Source: Nostoc sp. JL33 (GTDB lineage Bacteria; Cyanobacteriota; Cyanobacteriia; Cyanobacteriales; Nostocaceae). Taken from it: a DNA stretch of 64,000 nt. The notes below the pieces were generated by a model, which had not been told where the DNA came from, did not search any database, and was given only the letters and a program-made list of their open reading frames with translations. The DNA lies in the NCBI RefSeq assembly GCF_017114985.1, contig NZ_JABXKP010000106.1:1-64000 (forward strand), read 5' to 3'. Made by a program: the position numbers and the translations under genes. Shown one piece after another: positions 45,329 to 53,793 of the stretch (position 1 is the first letter of the stretch; every line of letters begins with the position of its first letter).

Positions 45329-46786
45329 ATGGTTGTGAAGTTGCAGCGACCAATTTTAGTGGGAGGATTGGGACTGTCCTTTTCTCTGTGGATGTTACAA
45401 AGTTGGCATCATTCAATAATGCAGGTGGGTGAATTTAGTTTATTGAGTGCCCTAGCTGTAGGCGGTGGTTTGTGGTTATTCCGACAAAATCGCCCGAAAG
45501 ACAGTTTAGAGCAGCTAGATGGTATGCTCGTAAATCGGGCGACTGTAGAAGGTGCGATCGCTAAAGCTGAAACTGTTATTAACCAACTGGCACAAGAAGC
45601 AGAAAACCATCGGGCGTTAGAGACACTCAGAGAACGAGTAGGCCAATTGTTGTTGGAATTAGACAGGCAAGAAATTAAAGTTGCTGTGACTGGCGGTAAA
45701 TCCGTAGGTAAAAGCACTTTAATTCAAGTGCTAAAGCAAAATGTAGAGACACGAAATTTTGTGTCTTTAGAAGAAACAGCACCTTTATTTAGAGAAGCGG
45801 GAGACAATTCAGATACAGATGTTTTAGCCGAAGTGGCAAAATCAGATTTTGTTCTGTTCCTGACTAACGGTGATTTGACAGACTCAGAATTTCAAGCCTT
45901 ACAGCAGCTAAAAGCAGCAAATCAGCCCACAATCCTGGTTTTAAACAAACAAGACCAGTATTTAGCCGATGAAAGCGCTAGCATTTTGCTGTCATTGAAA
46001 CAGCGAATGCAGGGAAATGTAGTTGCAACTGCGGCCTCTCCCATTTCCATCAAAGTCCGAAAGCATGAGGCTGATGGTTCTGTGCAAGAGTGGATGGAAC
46101 AACCAGCACCAAATATCCAGCAGTTGAGGGGGCAGTTGGGTGAATTGGTACAGCAGGGACGACAACGCCTGATCTGGGTAACAACCATGAGAAAAGCTGG
46201 GTTGTTGAAAGCTGAGGCGAAAAACTGGTTGAATGGAACTAGACGCGATCGCGCCACCCCAATTATTGAACAATATCAATGGATAGCTGCTGCTGCTGCC
46301 TTTGCTAACCCAGTCCCAGCCCTTGATATCTTGGCGACTGCGGCAATTAATGCTCAGATGGTAATGGATTTGGGTAATATTTATCAGCAGAAATTTTCCT
46401 TGGAACAGGCGCAAACCGTAGCTGGAACAATGGGAAGTTTAATGCTGAAATTGGGTTTAGTTGAACTTTCTACAAAAGCGATTAGTACTGTTCTGAAAAG
46501 TAATGCCATTACCTTTGTTGCTGGTGGTGTAGTGCAGGGAGTAAGTGCAGCTTATCTGACTAGAGTAGCAGGGTTAAGCCTAGTTGAATATTTCCAACAG
46601 CAGGAAATAGCTATAGATTCTGGAACTGGTTTAAATTTGGAGAATTTGCGGCAAACTTTGCAAAAGGTGTTTGGGCAAAATCAGCAAATTGGTTTTTTGC
46701 AGGGGTTTGTTAAGCAAGGTATGAAGCGTTTGTTGCCAGAAGTACAGCAGGTAGAAGTAGTTGGTGTTGAGAAGTTTGTAGGTTAA
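45329..46786 (+). CDS. Membrane-associated GTPase with DUF697 domain
   Basis: A 485-residue protein. Two hydrophobic segments near the start (RPILVGGLGLSFSLWML; FSLLSALAVGGGLWLF) anchor it. The Era-like GTPase part has G1 GGKSVGKSTL (about 120-129) and G4 LNKQD; G3 is degenerate (DFVLFLTNGDLTDSE). From about 325 the DUF697 domain follows, with Ala/Gly-rich helices (WIAAAAAFANPVPALDILATAAINAQMVMDLGNIY). Cyanobacteria have several such proteins, with proposed roles in membrane or thylakoid upkeep. It lies alone between the tRNA terminator and an accessory patch. Confidence 0.85.
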   Translation: MVVKLQRPILVGGLGLSFSLWMLQSWHHSIMQVGEFSLLSALAVGGGLWLFRQNRPKDSLEQLDGMLVNRATVEGAIAKAETVINQLAQEAENHRALETLRERVGQLLLELDRQEIKVAVTGGKSVGKSTLIQVLKQNVETRNFVSLEETAPLFREAGDNSDTDVLAEVAKSDFVLFLTNGDLTDSEFQALQQLKAANQPTILVLNKQDQYLADESASILLSLKQRMQGNVVATAASPISIKVRKHEADGSVQEWMEQPAPNIQQLRGQLGELVQQGRQRLIWVTTMRKAGLLKAEAKNWLNGTRRDRATPIIEQYQWIAAAAAFANPVPALDILATAAINAQMVMDLGNIYQQKFSLEQAQTVAGTMGSLMLKLGLVELSTKAISTVLKSNAITFVAGGVVQGVSAAYLTRVAGLSLVEYFQQQEIAIDSGTGLNLENLRQTLQKVFGQNQQIGFLQGFVKQGMKRLLPEVQQVEVVGVEKFVG

Positions 46787-46881
46787 GTTTACGCAGAGGC
46801 GCAGAGTTTTTCTTTGCGCCTTTGCATTAGGCTAAAAAATATGATAATTGTTGCGACTCCTGTTTTGAGGATAGGTAAATC

Positions 46882-47898
46882 ATGAAAACGCCTTATCTTA
46901 CAAATCCAGAAGGTGTTTTTAACAAAGATTTGTTAGAAACTATTGACATAAATGAGCTTCAAAACCTAGTTATTCAAACTAGACACAGGTTGGAAGAACG
47001 TATTAGTTCCCAATCTCCAGCCACTTCAATGTTTGTACAAATAACTCATTTGGCAGCTTCAGCTGAAGCGGCTAACGACTTATCAATAAAATCTCATAAA
47101 TTCCAAGAAGCAAGTAATCTAGCTTTCAAACTTGCACAAGAGTATCAGGAAAATAACCTAAATACAGTTTTTGAATTATTAAAAAATTATTCATATTTAT
47201 TACAAATAAATAAAAAGTTTTCTCTGGCGTTATATTACTTAAATTTAGCCAAGGAAGCTAAAACTAACAATAAGAAAGCAACACAATACAAAAACTATAC
47301 TGAAGCCTTCAAATTACTCACAGAAGTTGTCACAAATTATTGGAAGCGTTGCCCGACCTACGTCCGTTGGATGCTAGATATTTCAGCTAACAAACTGCTT
47401 GTAGATCAAGAACTGGGGCAAAAAAAAGTATTGTCTGAAATGAAGTTTTGGTTTCAGATGCTTTTACCTTCAATCAAAAGTTGTAAAAACTTAGTTGCTA
47501 ATTACAAAAAGGCAAAAAAAGAGTACATACGTTCTGTATTAATTAACGTAGAAATATATCCAGATTTATATCTTCCTTCAGCAGAAAATATTAATTCTAT
47601 TAAAGAATATGGTTTAACTCTCGATGATGTTCTTTCCGTACATAAATATGCATACCGGGATACGAAATTTCCTCAATTACAAGCCGTTCTATATGAAGCG
47701 ATAGAAGAAACTATACAAATGATGAAAATGGGTGTAGATATTAGCGATCCATTAGTAATTACACCTGTGGGATGGATAGCACAAAAATACCCAGAAATTT
47801 CTAAATATTGTAATCAAATTCTCACAGAATTAGTAGAAAAGCAATTCAGTAATCCTTTGTTAGAAAATGAGGATCAAACAATGACAGGTGAGTTTTAA
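46882..47898 (+). CDS. Unknown helical protein of an AT-rich accessory patch
   Basis: 338 residues, AT-rich, with no HIP1 site. It seems all-helical, with TPR-like pairs (HKFQEASNLAFKLAQEYQENNLNTVFELLKNYSYLLQINKKFSLALYYLNLAKEAKTNNKKATQYKNYTEAF), no signal or membrane segment, and no catalytic motif. I recognise no family. The next gene, a small nuclease-like protein, begins 18 nt after its stop, which suggests co-transcription and a joint role. A scaffold or adaptor partner for the nuclease would fit, but this is conjecture. Confidence 0.5.
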   Translation: MKTPYLTNPEGVFNKDLLETIDINELQNLVIQTRHRLEERISSQSPATSMFVQITHLAASAEAANDLSIKSHKFQEASNLAFKLAQEYQENNLNTVFELLKNYSYLLQINKKFSLALYYLNLAKEAKTNNKKATQYKNYTEAFKLLTEVVTNYWKRCPTYVRWMLDISANKLLVDQELGQKKVLSEMKFWFQMLLPSIKSCKNLVANYKKAKKEYIRSVLINVEIYPDLYLPSAENINSIKEYGLTLDDVLSVHKYAYRDTKFPQLQAVLYEAIEETIQMMKMGVDISDPLVITPVGWIAQKYPEISKYCNQILTELVEKQFSNPLLENEDQTMTGEF

Positions 47899-47916
47899 CA
47901 AAACAATATATCAAGC

Positions 47917-48426
47917 ATGAACTGGGAAGAATTAAAAAGTGAGGGAGATGTTGCAGTCAAAAAGGTTTGTGATGGATTAGAAAAAAGAGGTATTAATGTG
48001 GGAAAGTCGATTATGAGTCAGTTTGGTATTGATGAAGACATTCCCGTGTATGATAGTTTAGGTAATAAACTGTTTTGGATATCTGTAAAAAGCGTGCCTG
48101 GAAACACTACAGATCCTAAGAAATTGCCACCAGGTTATAAAGGATGGATGTGTGGCGAAGTAGAAAGTAAACAGTGGATATATCCACCTAAAGTAATTAT
48201 TTGGTATTGTTTAAAGTCTAATGTAGCTTGGGGAGCAATAACACCAAAACGTCCTAGTACTGAGTGGTTTATTTATCCTGATAGGTATGGCATCATCAAA
48301 GATCAGCGTAAAAGTTATCTATCAGGTGAAATTTATTACATTTATCCATCTTATTGTGTGCCAGTTGAAAGAATCATCAATAAAGACCAAGTTATTGAAT
48401 ATATTAAACAATTATCCAGTCTTTAA
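47917..48426 (+). CDS. Small restriction-nuclease-like protein
   Basis: 169 residues. MNWEELKSEGDVAVKKVCDGLEKRGINVGKSIMSQFGIDEDIPVYDSLGNKLFWISVKSVPG has the layout of small PD-(D/E)XK nucleases: a helix, an Asp (D46) at the end of a strand, and a lysine strand ISVKS (S57-V-K59). The normal Glu of ExK is Ser here, so activity is uncertain. The aromatic-rich rest (GYKGWMCGEVESKQWIYPPKVIIWYCLKSNVAWGAITP) could bind DNA or a partner. Its stop is 6 nt before a cytosine methyltransferase remnant, so it may be the R half of a lost restriction-modification pair. Confidence 0.5.
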   Translation: MNWEELKSEGDVAVKKVCDGLEKRGINVGKSIMSQFGIDEDIPVYDSLGNKLFWISVKSVPGNTTDPKKLPPGYKGWMCGEVESKQWIYPPKVIIWYCLKSNVAWGAITPKRPSTEWFIYPDRYGIIKDQRKSYLSGEIYYIYPSYCVPVERIINKDQVIEYIKQLSSL

Positions 48427-48432
48427 TTTAGA

Positions 48433-48600
48433 ATGCGCGATCGCTGTTGTATTTTCTCCTTTTTTGCTGGCTCAGGGTTCCTAGATTTAGGTTTTGAAAC
48501 CAGCGATTTTAACATTGTTTATGTCCAAGAAATATTCTCACAATTCATGCCAGCATATTGCCATTTACACGGGGTTCACTTTTTACTTTTTACCTGTTAA
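48433..48600 (+). pseudogene. N-terminal remnant of a cytosine-5 methyltransferase
   Basis: A 55-codon frame, MRDRCCIFSFFAGSGFLDLG then FETSDFNIVYVQEIFSQFMP and AYCHLHGVHFLLFTC. The first 42 residues match the start of the full methyltransferase at 39346-40524 (MSDRPCIFSFFAGSGFLDLG, FETSGFNIVYVNEIFSSFMA) with motif I intact; after AY the similarity ends and so does the frame. Motifs IV to X are gone. It starts 6 nt after the nuclease-like gene, the spacing of a coupled R-M pair. Confidence 0.85.
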
Positions 48601-48645
48601 GCAGAGAATGATAGTTGTGTGGTGCTATAAGTAAACCTAAAATTT

Positions 48646-48671
48646 ACCCAAGCCTATTTTTAGGCTTGGGT
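48646..48671. terminator. Hairpin between convergent transcripts
   Basis: ACCCAAGCCTA (48646-48656), loop TTTT, TAGGCTTGGGT (48661-48671): 11 perfect pairs. It lies between a plus-strand remnant and the minus-strand sugar transferase, so may serve both as a terminator, although T tracts are short. Confidence 0.6.
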
Positions 48672-48729
48672 GTATTTAAGAATTATCGTGATTGCGAGTT
48701 ACCAAAAAATTGTGAATAAGGGTAGTTAG

Positions 48730-49779
48730 CTAAACAGCACCACTGTTTCTATTAAATAGAATAGCTATAGTTTTGAAAATTAGCTTTAAATCGTACACCA
48801 AACTCCAATTTTTTTGATACTGCAAATCCAGGCGAATTACATCTTCAAAACTACGGACTGTAGAACGTCCATTTACTTGCCATTCGCCAGTCATACCGGG
48901 TTTAACATCGAAACGTTGCCACTCCGGTACTTCGTAGCGTTCCACTTCATCAGGCGTGGGTGGTCGGGTGCCTACTAAACTCATTTCTCCTTTGAGGACG
49001 TTCCAAAATTGGGGTAGTTCATCGAAACTTGTTCGCCGTAAAAAGCGCCCTACCTTGGTAATTCTGGGGTCATTCTCATTCTTGAAAAAAGCACCTTGCA
49101 CTTGATTTTTAACTTCGGATTTCTTCGCTTCCGCATCCACACACATGGAGCGGAATTTCCAAATTTTAAACCGCTTCCCCATCCAACCACAACGGGTTTG
49201 ACTAAAGAAAATGGGCCCAGGATCATTAATTTGAATAGCGATCGCAATCGGAATAAACAAAACTCCTGTAATTAATAAACCGATCACTGACCCTACAATG
49301 TCTAATAACCGTTTCATCCAAGATGCCACAGAAGGGTGAGTAGTTGGTAACTGCTTTTCTTTACGGGAAGTTGTCTTGCGATTATCTACTAAGTCTTCTT
49401 GTTCTATTAGCGACCCATCGACCACAAGCTCTAGGGGAAAAATCTGATCCAATCCCGTGAGTTTTAGAACTGCCATTACCTGAGGTGTTACATTCCGTAG
49501 TGTTAATGTAATCCCTTTCGCCTGGGCGTATTTAAAATTACTTACCAGGGCACCTAAACCACTACTATCCATAAAAGTAGTTTGGTGAAAGTCAATGATG
49601 ATTTGCTTGGGATGTGAATTCGGCTGGATTAAGCCTTGGCACGCTTGCTTAAAGCCTAAAGCCTCTAGCACGCTCAACCGCGTGGGCATCTGCACTATAG
49701 CCGTGTCGTTTAGGGAATTAACTGGGAAATCGACCTCTGTCGGTTGGCTAGTCATGAAGCTCTGCACTTTCGTTGCCAT
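48730..49779 (-). CDS. STAS domain fused to a polyprenyl-phosphate sugar transferase
   Basis: 349 residues in two parts. Residues about 25-130 form a STAS domain of the anti-anti-sigma type, with the phospho-site Ser72 in [14 protein letters not shown]. After a Lys-rich linker comes the transferase: membrane segment [27 protein letters not shown] (160-186), [43 protein letters not shown] and [13 protein letters not shown], the bacterial sugar transferase signature. It should pass hexose-1-phosphate to undecaprenyl phosphate to begin exopolysaccharide repeat synthesis. The STAS part suggests control by a partner-switching kinase or phosphatase; no such partner is nearby. Confidence 0.9.
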   Translation of the reverse strand: MATKVQSFMTSQPTEVDFPVNSLNDTAIVQMPTRLSVLEALGFKQACQGLIQPNSHPKQIIIDFHQTTFMDSSGLGALVSNFKYAQAKGITLTLRNVTPQVMAVLKLTGLDQIFPLELVVDGSLIEQEDLVDNRKTTSRKEKQLPTTHPSVASWMKRLLDIVGSVIGLLITGVLFIPIAIAIQINDPGPIFFSQTRCGWMGKRFKIWKFRSMCVDAEAKKSEVKNQVQGAFFKNENDPRITKVGRFLRRTSFDELPQFWNVLKGEMSLVGTRPPTPDEVERYEVPEWQRFDVKPGMTGEWQVNGRSTVRSFEDVIRLDLQYQKNWSLVYDLKLIFKTIAILFNRNSGAV

Positions 49780-49977
49780 GTATAATGTAATCTGTCAAAC
49801 ATTATTTTGTCCGAGAAAATTACTTAACCTAATATTGGAATCAGTAGTAATAAGGACTAATTGCTATTTACTGGGGCTGAGATTGGAGATCGCCAGCGAC
49901 GATTCACAATAGAACAAGAAGCCAAAAAACATCCTTGCTGTTGTGCCGACGCAGCGCGATCGCGTTGCTCTGATCAA

Positions 49978-50775
49978 ATGATTGCTAAAACTACGCTTAC
50001 ACCTACTGCACGCCTGATTGAGGTCTTTTCTGCCATTCAAGGGGAAGGACTGAATGTAGGGACACGTCAGATTTTTATTCGTTTTGCTTTGTGTGATTTG
50101 CGCTGTCACTTTTGTGATAGTGCCCAGACTTGGAATGCACCTGCGACTTGTCGGATAGAGCGATCGCCTGGATTGCGCGACTTTGAAATCCACTCTAACC
50201 CTGTCCCATTACCAATATTAATGGAATGGGTGGAACGACAAAATCTACCTTGTCTACACGATAGCATTAGCTTAACTGGGGGTGAACCACTTCTTCATGC
50301 CCCATTTTTAACCCAGTTTCTACCCGAAGTGCGAGCCATAACTGGTCTACCTATATACTTAGAAACTGGCGGGCATCGCCCAGAACAACTAGCGATGATT
50401 CTCCCCTACTTAGACTCTGTGGGTATGGATTTCAAATTGCCCAGTGTTAGCGGCGAAAGTCATTGGCAAGAACATAGTAAATTTCTCCAATTATGTCATG
50501 ATTCATATTTAAATGTTTTTGTCAAGATAATTGTGTCTCAAAACACAGATCCCGCCGAGTTGGAACGTTCAGCTTTGCTGGTGGCAGAGGTTAGTCCAGA
50601 TATCTCAGTATTTTTACAACCTGTTACGCCTTTGGCAGCATCTGAACAATTTTCCCCAATACCTGTGCTTGCGCCTTCGAGCGATCAAGTTTTGACGTGG
50701 CAAGCTTTGATGAAGGGGTTTGTCAAGCAAGTGCGCGTGATCCCCCAAACGCATAAAATGCTGAATCAGCTTTGA
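49978..50775 (+). CDS. queE: 7-carboxy-7-deazaguanine synthase
   Basis: A 265-residue radical SAM enzyme. It has EVFSAIQGEGLNVGTRQIFIRFALCDLRCHFCD, where C39-x3-C43-x2-C46 binds the 4Fe-4S cluster, and SLTGGEPLLH for AdoMet. It converts 6-carboxy-tetrahydropterin to CDG in the path to queuosine and other deazaguanines. ATG 49978 is used; an upstream TTG at 49861 would add 39 residues of no family character. It is divergent from the sugar transferase. Confidence 0.93.
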   Translation: MIAKTTLTPTARLIEVFSAIQGEGLNVGTRQIFIRFALCDLRCHFCDSAQTWNAPATCRIERSPGLRDFEIHSNPVPLPILMEWVERQNLPCLHDSISLTGGEPLLHAPFLTQFLPEVRAITGLPIYLETGGHRPEQLAMILPYLDSVGMDFKLPSVSGESHWQEHSKFLQLCHDSYLNVFVKIIVSQNTDPAELERSALLVAEVSPDISVFLQPVTPLAASEQFSPIPVLAPSSDQVLTWQALMKGFVKQVRVIPQTHKMLNQL

Positions 50776-50827
50776 GGAGTGAGGAGTTTCAAGTTTGAAG
50801 TTCACTCATAATTCATAACTCCTGTAC

Positions 50828-50847
50828 AGACGCGATTAATCGCGTCT
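50828..50847. repeat. AGACGCGATTAATCGCGTCT palindrome, third copy
   Basis: Flanked by CTCCTGTAC and CTCCTAACTCCTAACT. It lies between the convergent queE and DUF3318 genes. Confidence 0.9.
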
Positions 50848-50865
50848 CTCCTAACTCCTAACTAA

Positions 50866-51510
50866 TTACAGTGCGCCCTCATCTGTAGTTTTGGATTTAG
50901 CTTTTGCCTTATTGGCACTGCGTTTGAGGGCAGAGAGCCTTGCTTCGTATCTCGACCGTTGGCGCTTACTAGGAGTATTGTCAATCAGGGTTTTCAAGGC
51001 GCTACCAAGACTCTTGTAGGCATTGGGGAGGCTATAACCAAAACGAGTTGCCAAGGCGATCGCTTTCTCATCAGCATTGAGCAATTCTTTTAGTTGCTTT
51101 TCCCCACTATTCTTTTGGTACAGTCGCCAGCCTGACACACCACAGAGCGACAAAGCTAACACCAGCAGCAATGCATCTTGTACCCACAATTCGCCGACAG
51201 CACCACCTAAACCGATGGCTAGTGCTGCCATTTCCCAACCATCTTTAGGAATTGTGTCATTTTGAACGCGAGCAACTTCATGCCAGAACAACAGATTACG
51301 CTGATCCATTGCGAGGGCATCCCATTTCACCAAGTCAATTTGAATTTCTACCTGGTCTTTACCAATTTCTTCGCAACGAACCAGGGGTGGATTGACCTCA
51401 GTTGTGCCTTCAACCGTGACCCAGCTCTGTAATTCTGGCGGTAATAAGCCTTTCAACCGCCGTAGTTCACTCATTTCCGCTTTGGCAGAGGAGGTTGCAT
51501 AGGATGTCAT
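50866..51510 (-). CDS. DUF3318 family protein
   Basis: A 214-residue cyanobacterial protein: SAKAEMSELRRLKGLLPPELQSWVTVEGTTEVNPPLVRCEEIGKDQVEIQIDLVKWDALAMDQRNLLFWHEVARVQNDTIPKDGWEMAALAIGLGGAVGELWVQD, with hydrophobic helices at about 90-130 (MAALAIGLGGAVGEL; ALLLVLALSLCGVSGW), then a basic helical tail (SKRQRSRYEARLSALKRSANKAKAKSK). This is the DUF3318 pattern. An HEVAR element follows the first domain but lacks the rest of a zinc protease site. Function unknown. Confidence 0.8.
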   Translation of the reverse strand: MTSYATSSAKAEMSELRRLKGLLPPELQSWVTVEGTTEVNPPLVRCEEIGKDQVEIQIDLVKWDALAMDQRNLLFWHEVARVQNDTIPKDGWEMAALAIGLGGAVGELWVQDALLLVLALSLCGVSGWRLYQKNSGEKQLKELLNADEKAIALATRFGYSLPNAYKSLGSALKTLIDNTPSKRQRSRYEARLSALKRSANKAKAKSKTTDEGAL

Positions 51511-51587
51511 AATATCCAGCCCCAGAAAATTTCAGTATATAGTGAGGGTATCACTTTGGAGTATAGCTATTTAAGTGATGATCCGGC

Positions 51588-52145
51588 TCACTCGCCCTTA
51601 AAAGTTCCTCGCTTTTTTCGCGCTTCCATTGCTTTTTCCAGCAAATCTAGCAATCCTGGGGCTTCTTCTTGGATACTGAGTAACAATCTTTCCCCAAGTT
51701 CCATATTCCCCGGATCAATACCTGTTGTCATCACTTCTTTCAGGCGAGGTATTGCTATGCCATCCACAATCTGAATTAACCCACTCAGACAACGGTGAAA
51801 TTGTTTTTCTGTGAGAATCGAGTCTTCTAGAGGAAACTCAATAATGGCACGGATTTCGCCATCGGATGGGTCATACTCCCATTGCAACATTTTGGTTTCC
51901 CAGGAAATGGCAAGCATTGTCTGTAAGATAGCTCCCTTGTGAGGATGGTCTTGAATTCCTGCCAGAACTTGAGGGGCAAATACCCGAAAAAATTTTCCCT
52001 CTTCATCCAGCTGGACAACTATTAGGAAATCTTCTAGATTATCAGCCTCCACACCTGTTATAATTCGGTCTTCTTCATCATCCAAACGGTAGTCCCAACC
52101 AAGGTTATCTAAATAGTTGGCAATCTGTTTGAGGTTAGCTCCCAT
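51588..52145 (-). CDS. YbjN-like protein
   Basis: A 185-residue soluble acidic protein: LKQIANYLDNLGWDYRLDDEEDRIITGVEADNLEDFLIVVQLDEEGKFFRVFAPQVLAGI, then MLAISWETKMLQWEYDPSDGEIRAIIEFPLEDSILTEKQFHRCLSGLIQIVD. This is the YbjN/secretion-chaperone-like fold common in cyanobacteria. No enzyme motif is present; such proteins are thought to bind partners. It lies 78 nt upstream of the DUF3318 gene on the same strand, so the two may share a transcript. Confidence 0.8.
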   Translation of the reverse strand: MGANLKQIANYLDNLGWDYRLDDEEDRIITGVEADNLEDFLIVVQLDEEGKFFRVFAPQVLAGIQDHPHKGAILQTMLAISWETKMLQWEYDPSDGEIRAIIEFPLEDSILTEKQFHRCLSGLIQIVDGIAIPRLKEVMTTGIDPGNMELGERLLLSIQEEAPGLLDLLEKAMEARKKRGTFKGE

Positions 52146-52468
52146 AAAAGCCTCATAAGGAACGTGGAGCAGCTGTTAACAGACCTAGTTTAACCTGCTA
52201 GGGGAGTTGTTTAGGTTGGTGTGGCTACAAGCGATCGCATAGAAGTATGCAATTAGGGTATTGGGCATGGGGCATTGGGCATTGAAGAGCCGGAAAAATA
52301 GATGATCGTTCGGCGCTGTGAATGATATTTTCTTTTATGACTCTTGTTCATTATTAAAGAAGCAAAAATCACTATTTTTCAAATATTAGCCAGTGAAGGA
52401 TATAGTACTAACTCGCTAAAATTTTAATATTTTCTTCTAGGTTGAATGGATGTATTACTAATTGAACC
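52146..52468. other. Gap between the YbjN gene and the TnpB element
   Basis: No gene seen. It has a GCGATCGC site near 52231, a GGCATGGGGCATTGGGCATTG heptamer stretch at 52264-52284, and AT-rich DNA from 52330. The bases next to 52469 would be the guide sequence of the element if it makes an omega RNA. Confidence 0.5.
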
Positions 52469-52476
52469 TCACACGA

Positions 52477-53745
52477 CTAAAGTCGCGTGATTCCTGCTTC
52501 AACGATCTCCGCCTGAATTGCTCCAGGACTTACAAGTTCTTCACAGGCGTTTAAAGCCTCCGGGATACCCACGGCGGCTACGCCAGGTGCTTTATGCCGG
52601 GAAACCCGTCCACCGCACTGGCTCATTAATCTCAAGCCCTCACCCAATATGTTCAAAGCTGCATTATTGTCTCTCAAATTATAACTATTACAACCAGGGC
52701 AAGACCATTCACGCAGCTTTAAATCTTTGACTAGTGGGTTAATAAAACCACAATGGTTGCAAGTCTGAGATGAGGGGTAAAATATACCAACTTTCTGCAC
52801 AATTCTGTCATGCCACAAAGCCTTGTATTCTAACATAGTAACGAACTTAGTCCAACTGGTATCAGAAATACTTATTGCCAATTTGCGATTCTTCACCATG
52901 TTGGCAACTCGCAAATCTTCGATACAGATAATACTGTTTTCTTTGATTAAACGAGTTGAGAGCTTGTGCAAAAAGTCATCTCTCAGATTTGTAATTCGAA
53001 CGCAAGAACGAGCCAGCTTGATTTTCGCTTTGACTCGATTACTACTACCTTTTACAGTGCGGGATAGTTTTTTGTGTGCTTTACGTAATTTCCTTTTTTG
53101 AGTCCGGTAATATTTGGGATTATCTACAATTTCACCATTGCTTGTAACGAGATAAGATTTAATTCCCAAGTCTAAGCCAATATTTTGAGTAACTTGAGAG
53201 TGTTTCTCTATCTCTGTTTCACACAAAATACTAGCAATATATTTACCTGATGAAGTACGAATTAGCGTGACATTTACCAGCTTCCCTTCAATATTTTGTG
53301 ATTTGTGGAACCTTACCCACCCTAACTTAGGAAGTTTTAAACGATTCTCTATTAACTGAATATTCCCGTTGGTCAGGTTAGTTTTGTAAGACTGCTTGCA
53401 TCCATGCTTCTTTTTGAATTTAGGGAAGCCGACACCTTTCTTGCCTTTGGTTTTCTGATTATCAGAGAAGAAGTTTTTGTATGCTGTCTCTAAATTCTTG
53501 AGTGAGTTCTGCAAGGCAAACTTATCTACCTCTTTGAGCCATTCAATCTCTTTTTTAAGCAGAGTTAACTGCTGGCTGCAAGCATTGTAGTTTAGGTTTT
53601 TTTGTTCAGTACTATATAACTCTTTTCTTAATGCCAAAAAGCGGTTGTACACAAATCTTGCACAACCGATAGTCTTGTTAATTAAGACTTCTTGACTGTG
53701 TGTCACGATCAGAGTAACTTTAAACGCTTTTTGGATGGTCGGCAA
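52477..53745 (-). CDS. tnpB: RNA-guided endonuclease TnpB (IS200/IS605 family)
   Basis: A 422-residue TnpB. The helix-turn-helix N-terminus (KTIGCARFVYNRFLALRKELY) is followed by the RuvC parts: GLDLGIKSYLV (first Asp), IICIEDLRVANM (Glu), a zinc ribbon C-x2-C/C-x2-C (SQTCNHCGF...WSCPGCNSY) and the last Asp in LRDNNAALNI. All three catalytic residues are present, so the enzyme may be active. From about residue 370 the tail MSQCGGRVSRHKAPGVAAVGIPEALNACEE is coded in part by the CGCCA...GTGGC hairpin repeat (52581-52624), not by normal TnpB sequence. Confidence 0.93.
   Translation of the reverse strand: MPTIQKAFKVTLIVTHSQEVLINKTIGCARFVYNRFLALRKELYSTEQKNLNYNACSQQLTLLKKEIEWLKEVDKFALQNSLKNLETAYKNFFSDNQKTKGKKGVGFPKFKKKHGCKQSYKTNLTNGNIQLIENRLKLPKLGWVRFHKSQNIEGKLVNVTLIRTSSGKYIASILCETEIEKHSQVTQNIGLDLGIKSYLVTSNGEIVDNPKYYRTQKRKLRKAHKKLSRTVKGSSNRVKAKIKLARSCVRITNLRDDFLHKLSTRLIKENSIICIEDLRVANMVKNRKLAISISDTSWTKFVTMLEYKALWHDRIVQKVGIFYPSSQTCNHCGFINPLVKDLKLREWSCPGCNSYNLRDNNAALNILGEGLRLMSQCGGRVSRHKAPGVAAVGIPEALNACEELVSPGAIQAEIVEAGITRL
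52581..52624. repeat. CGCCA...CACTGGCTC hairpin repeat inside tnpB
   Basis: CGCCAGGTGCTTTATGCCGG, then GAAACCCGTCC and ACCGCACTGGCTC. Closest to the copy at 12137-12179 (same central CCGGGAAACCCG). It lies in frame in the C-terminal part of tnpB. Confidence 0.8.
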
Positions 53746-53793
53746 CTTTTTGCAATTATTAGGATAGACCTTAATTTTAACACGAAGTCACGC

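Noticed and set aside
49861-49977. 39-residue N-terminal extension of queE
   Set aside because: It starts from TTG, has clustered cysteines of no known pattern and crosses a GCGATCGC repeat; ATG 49978 gives the family start.
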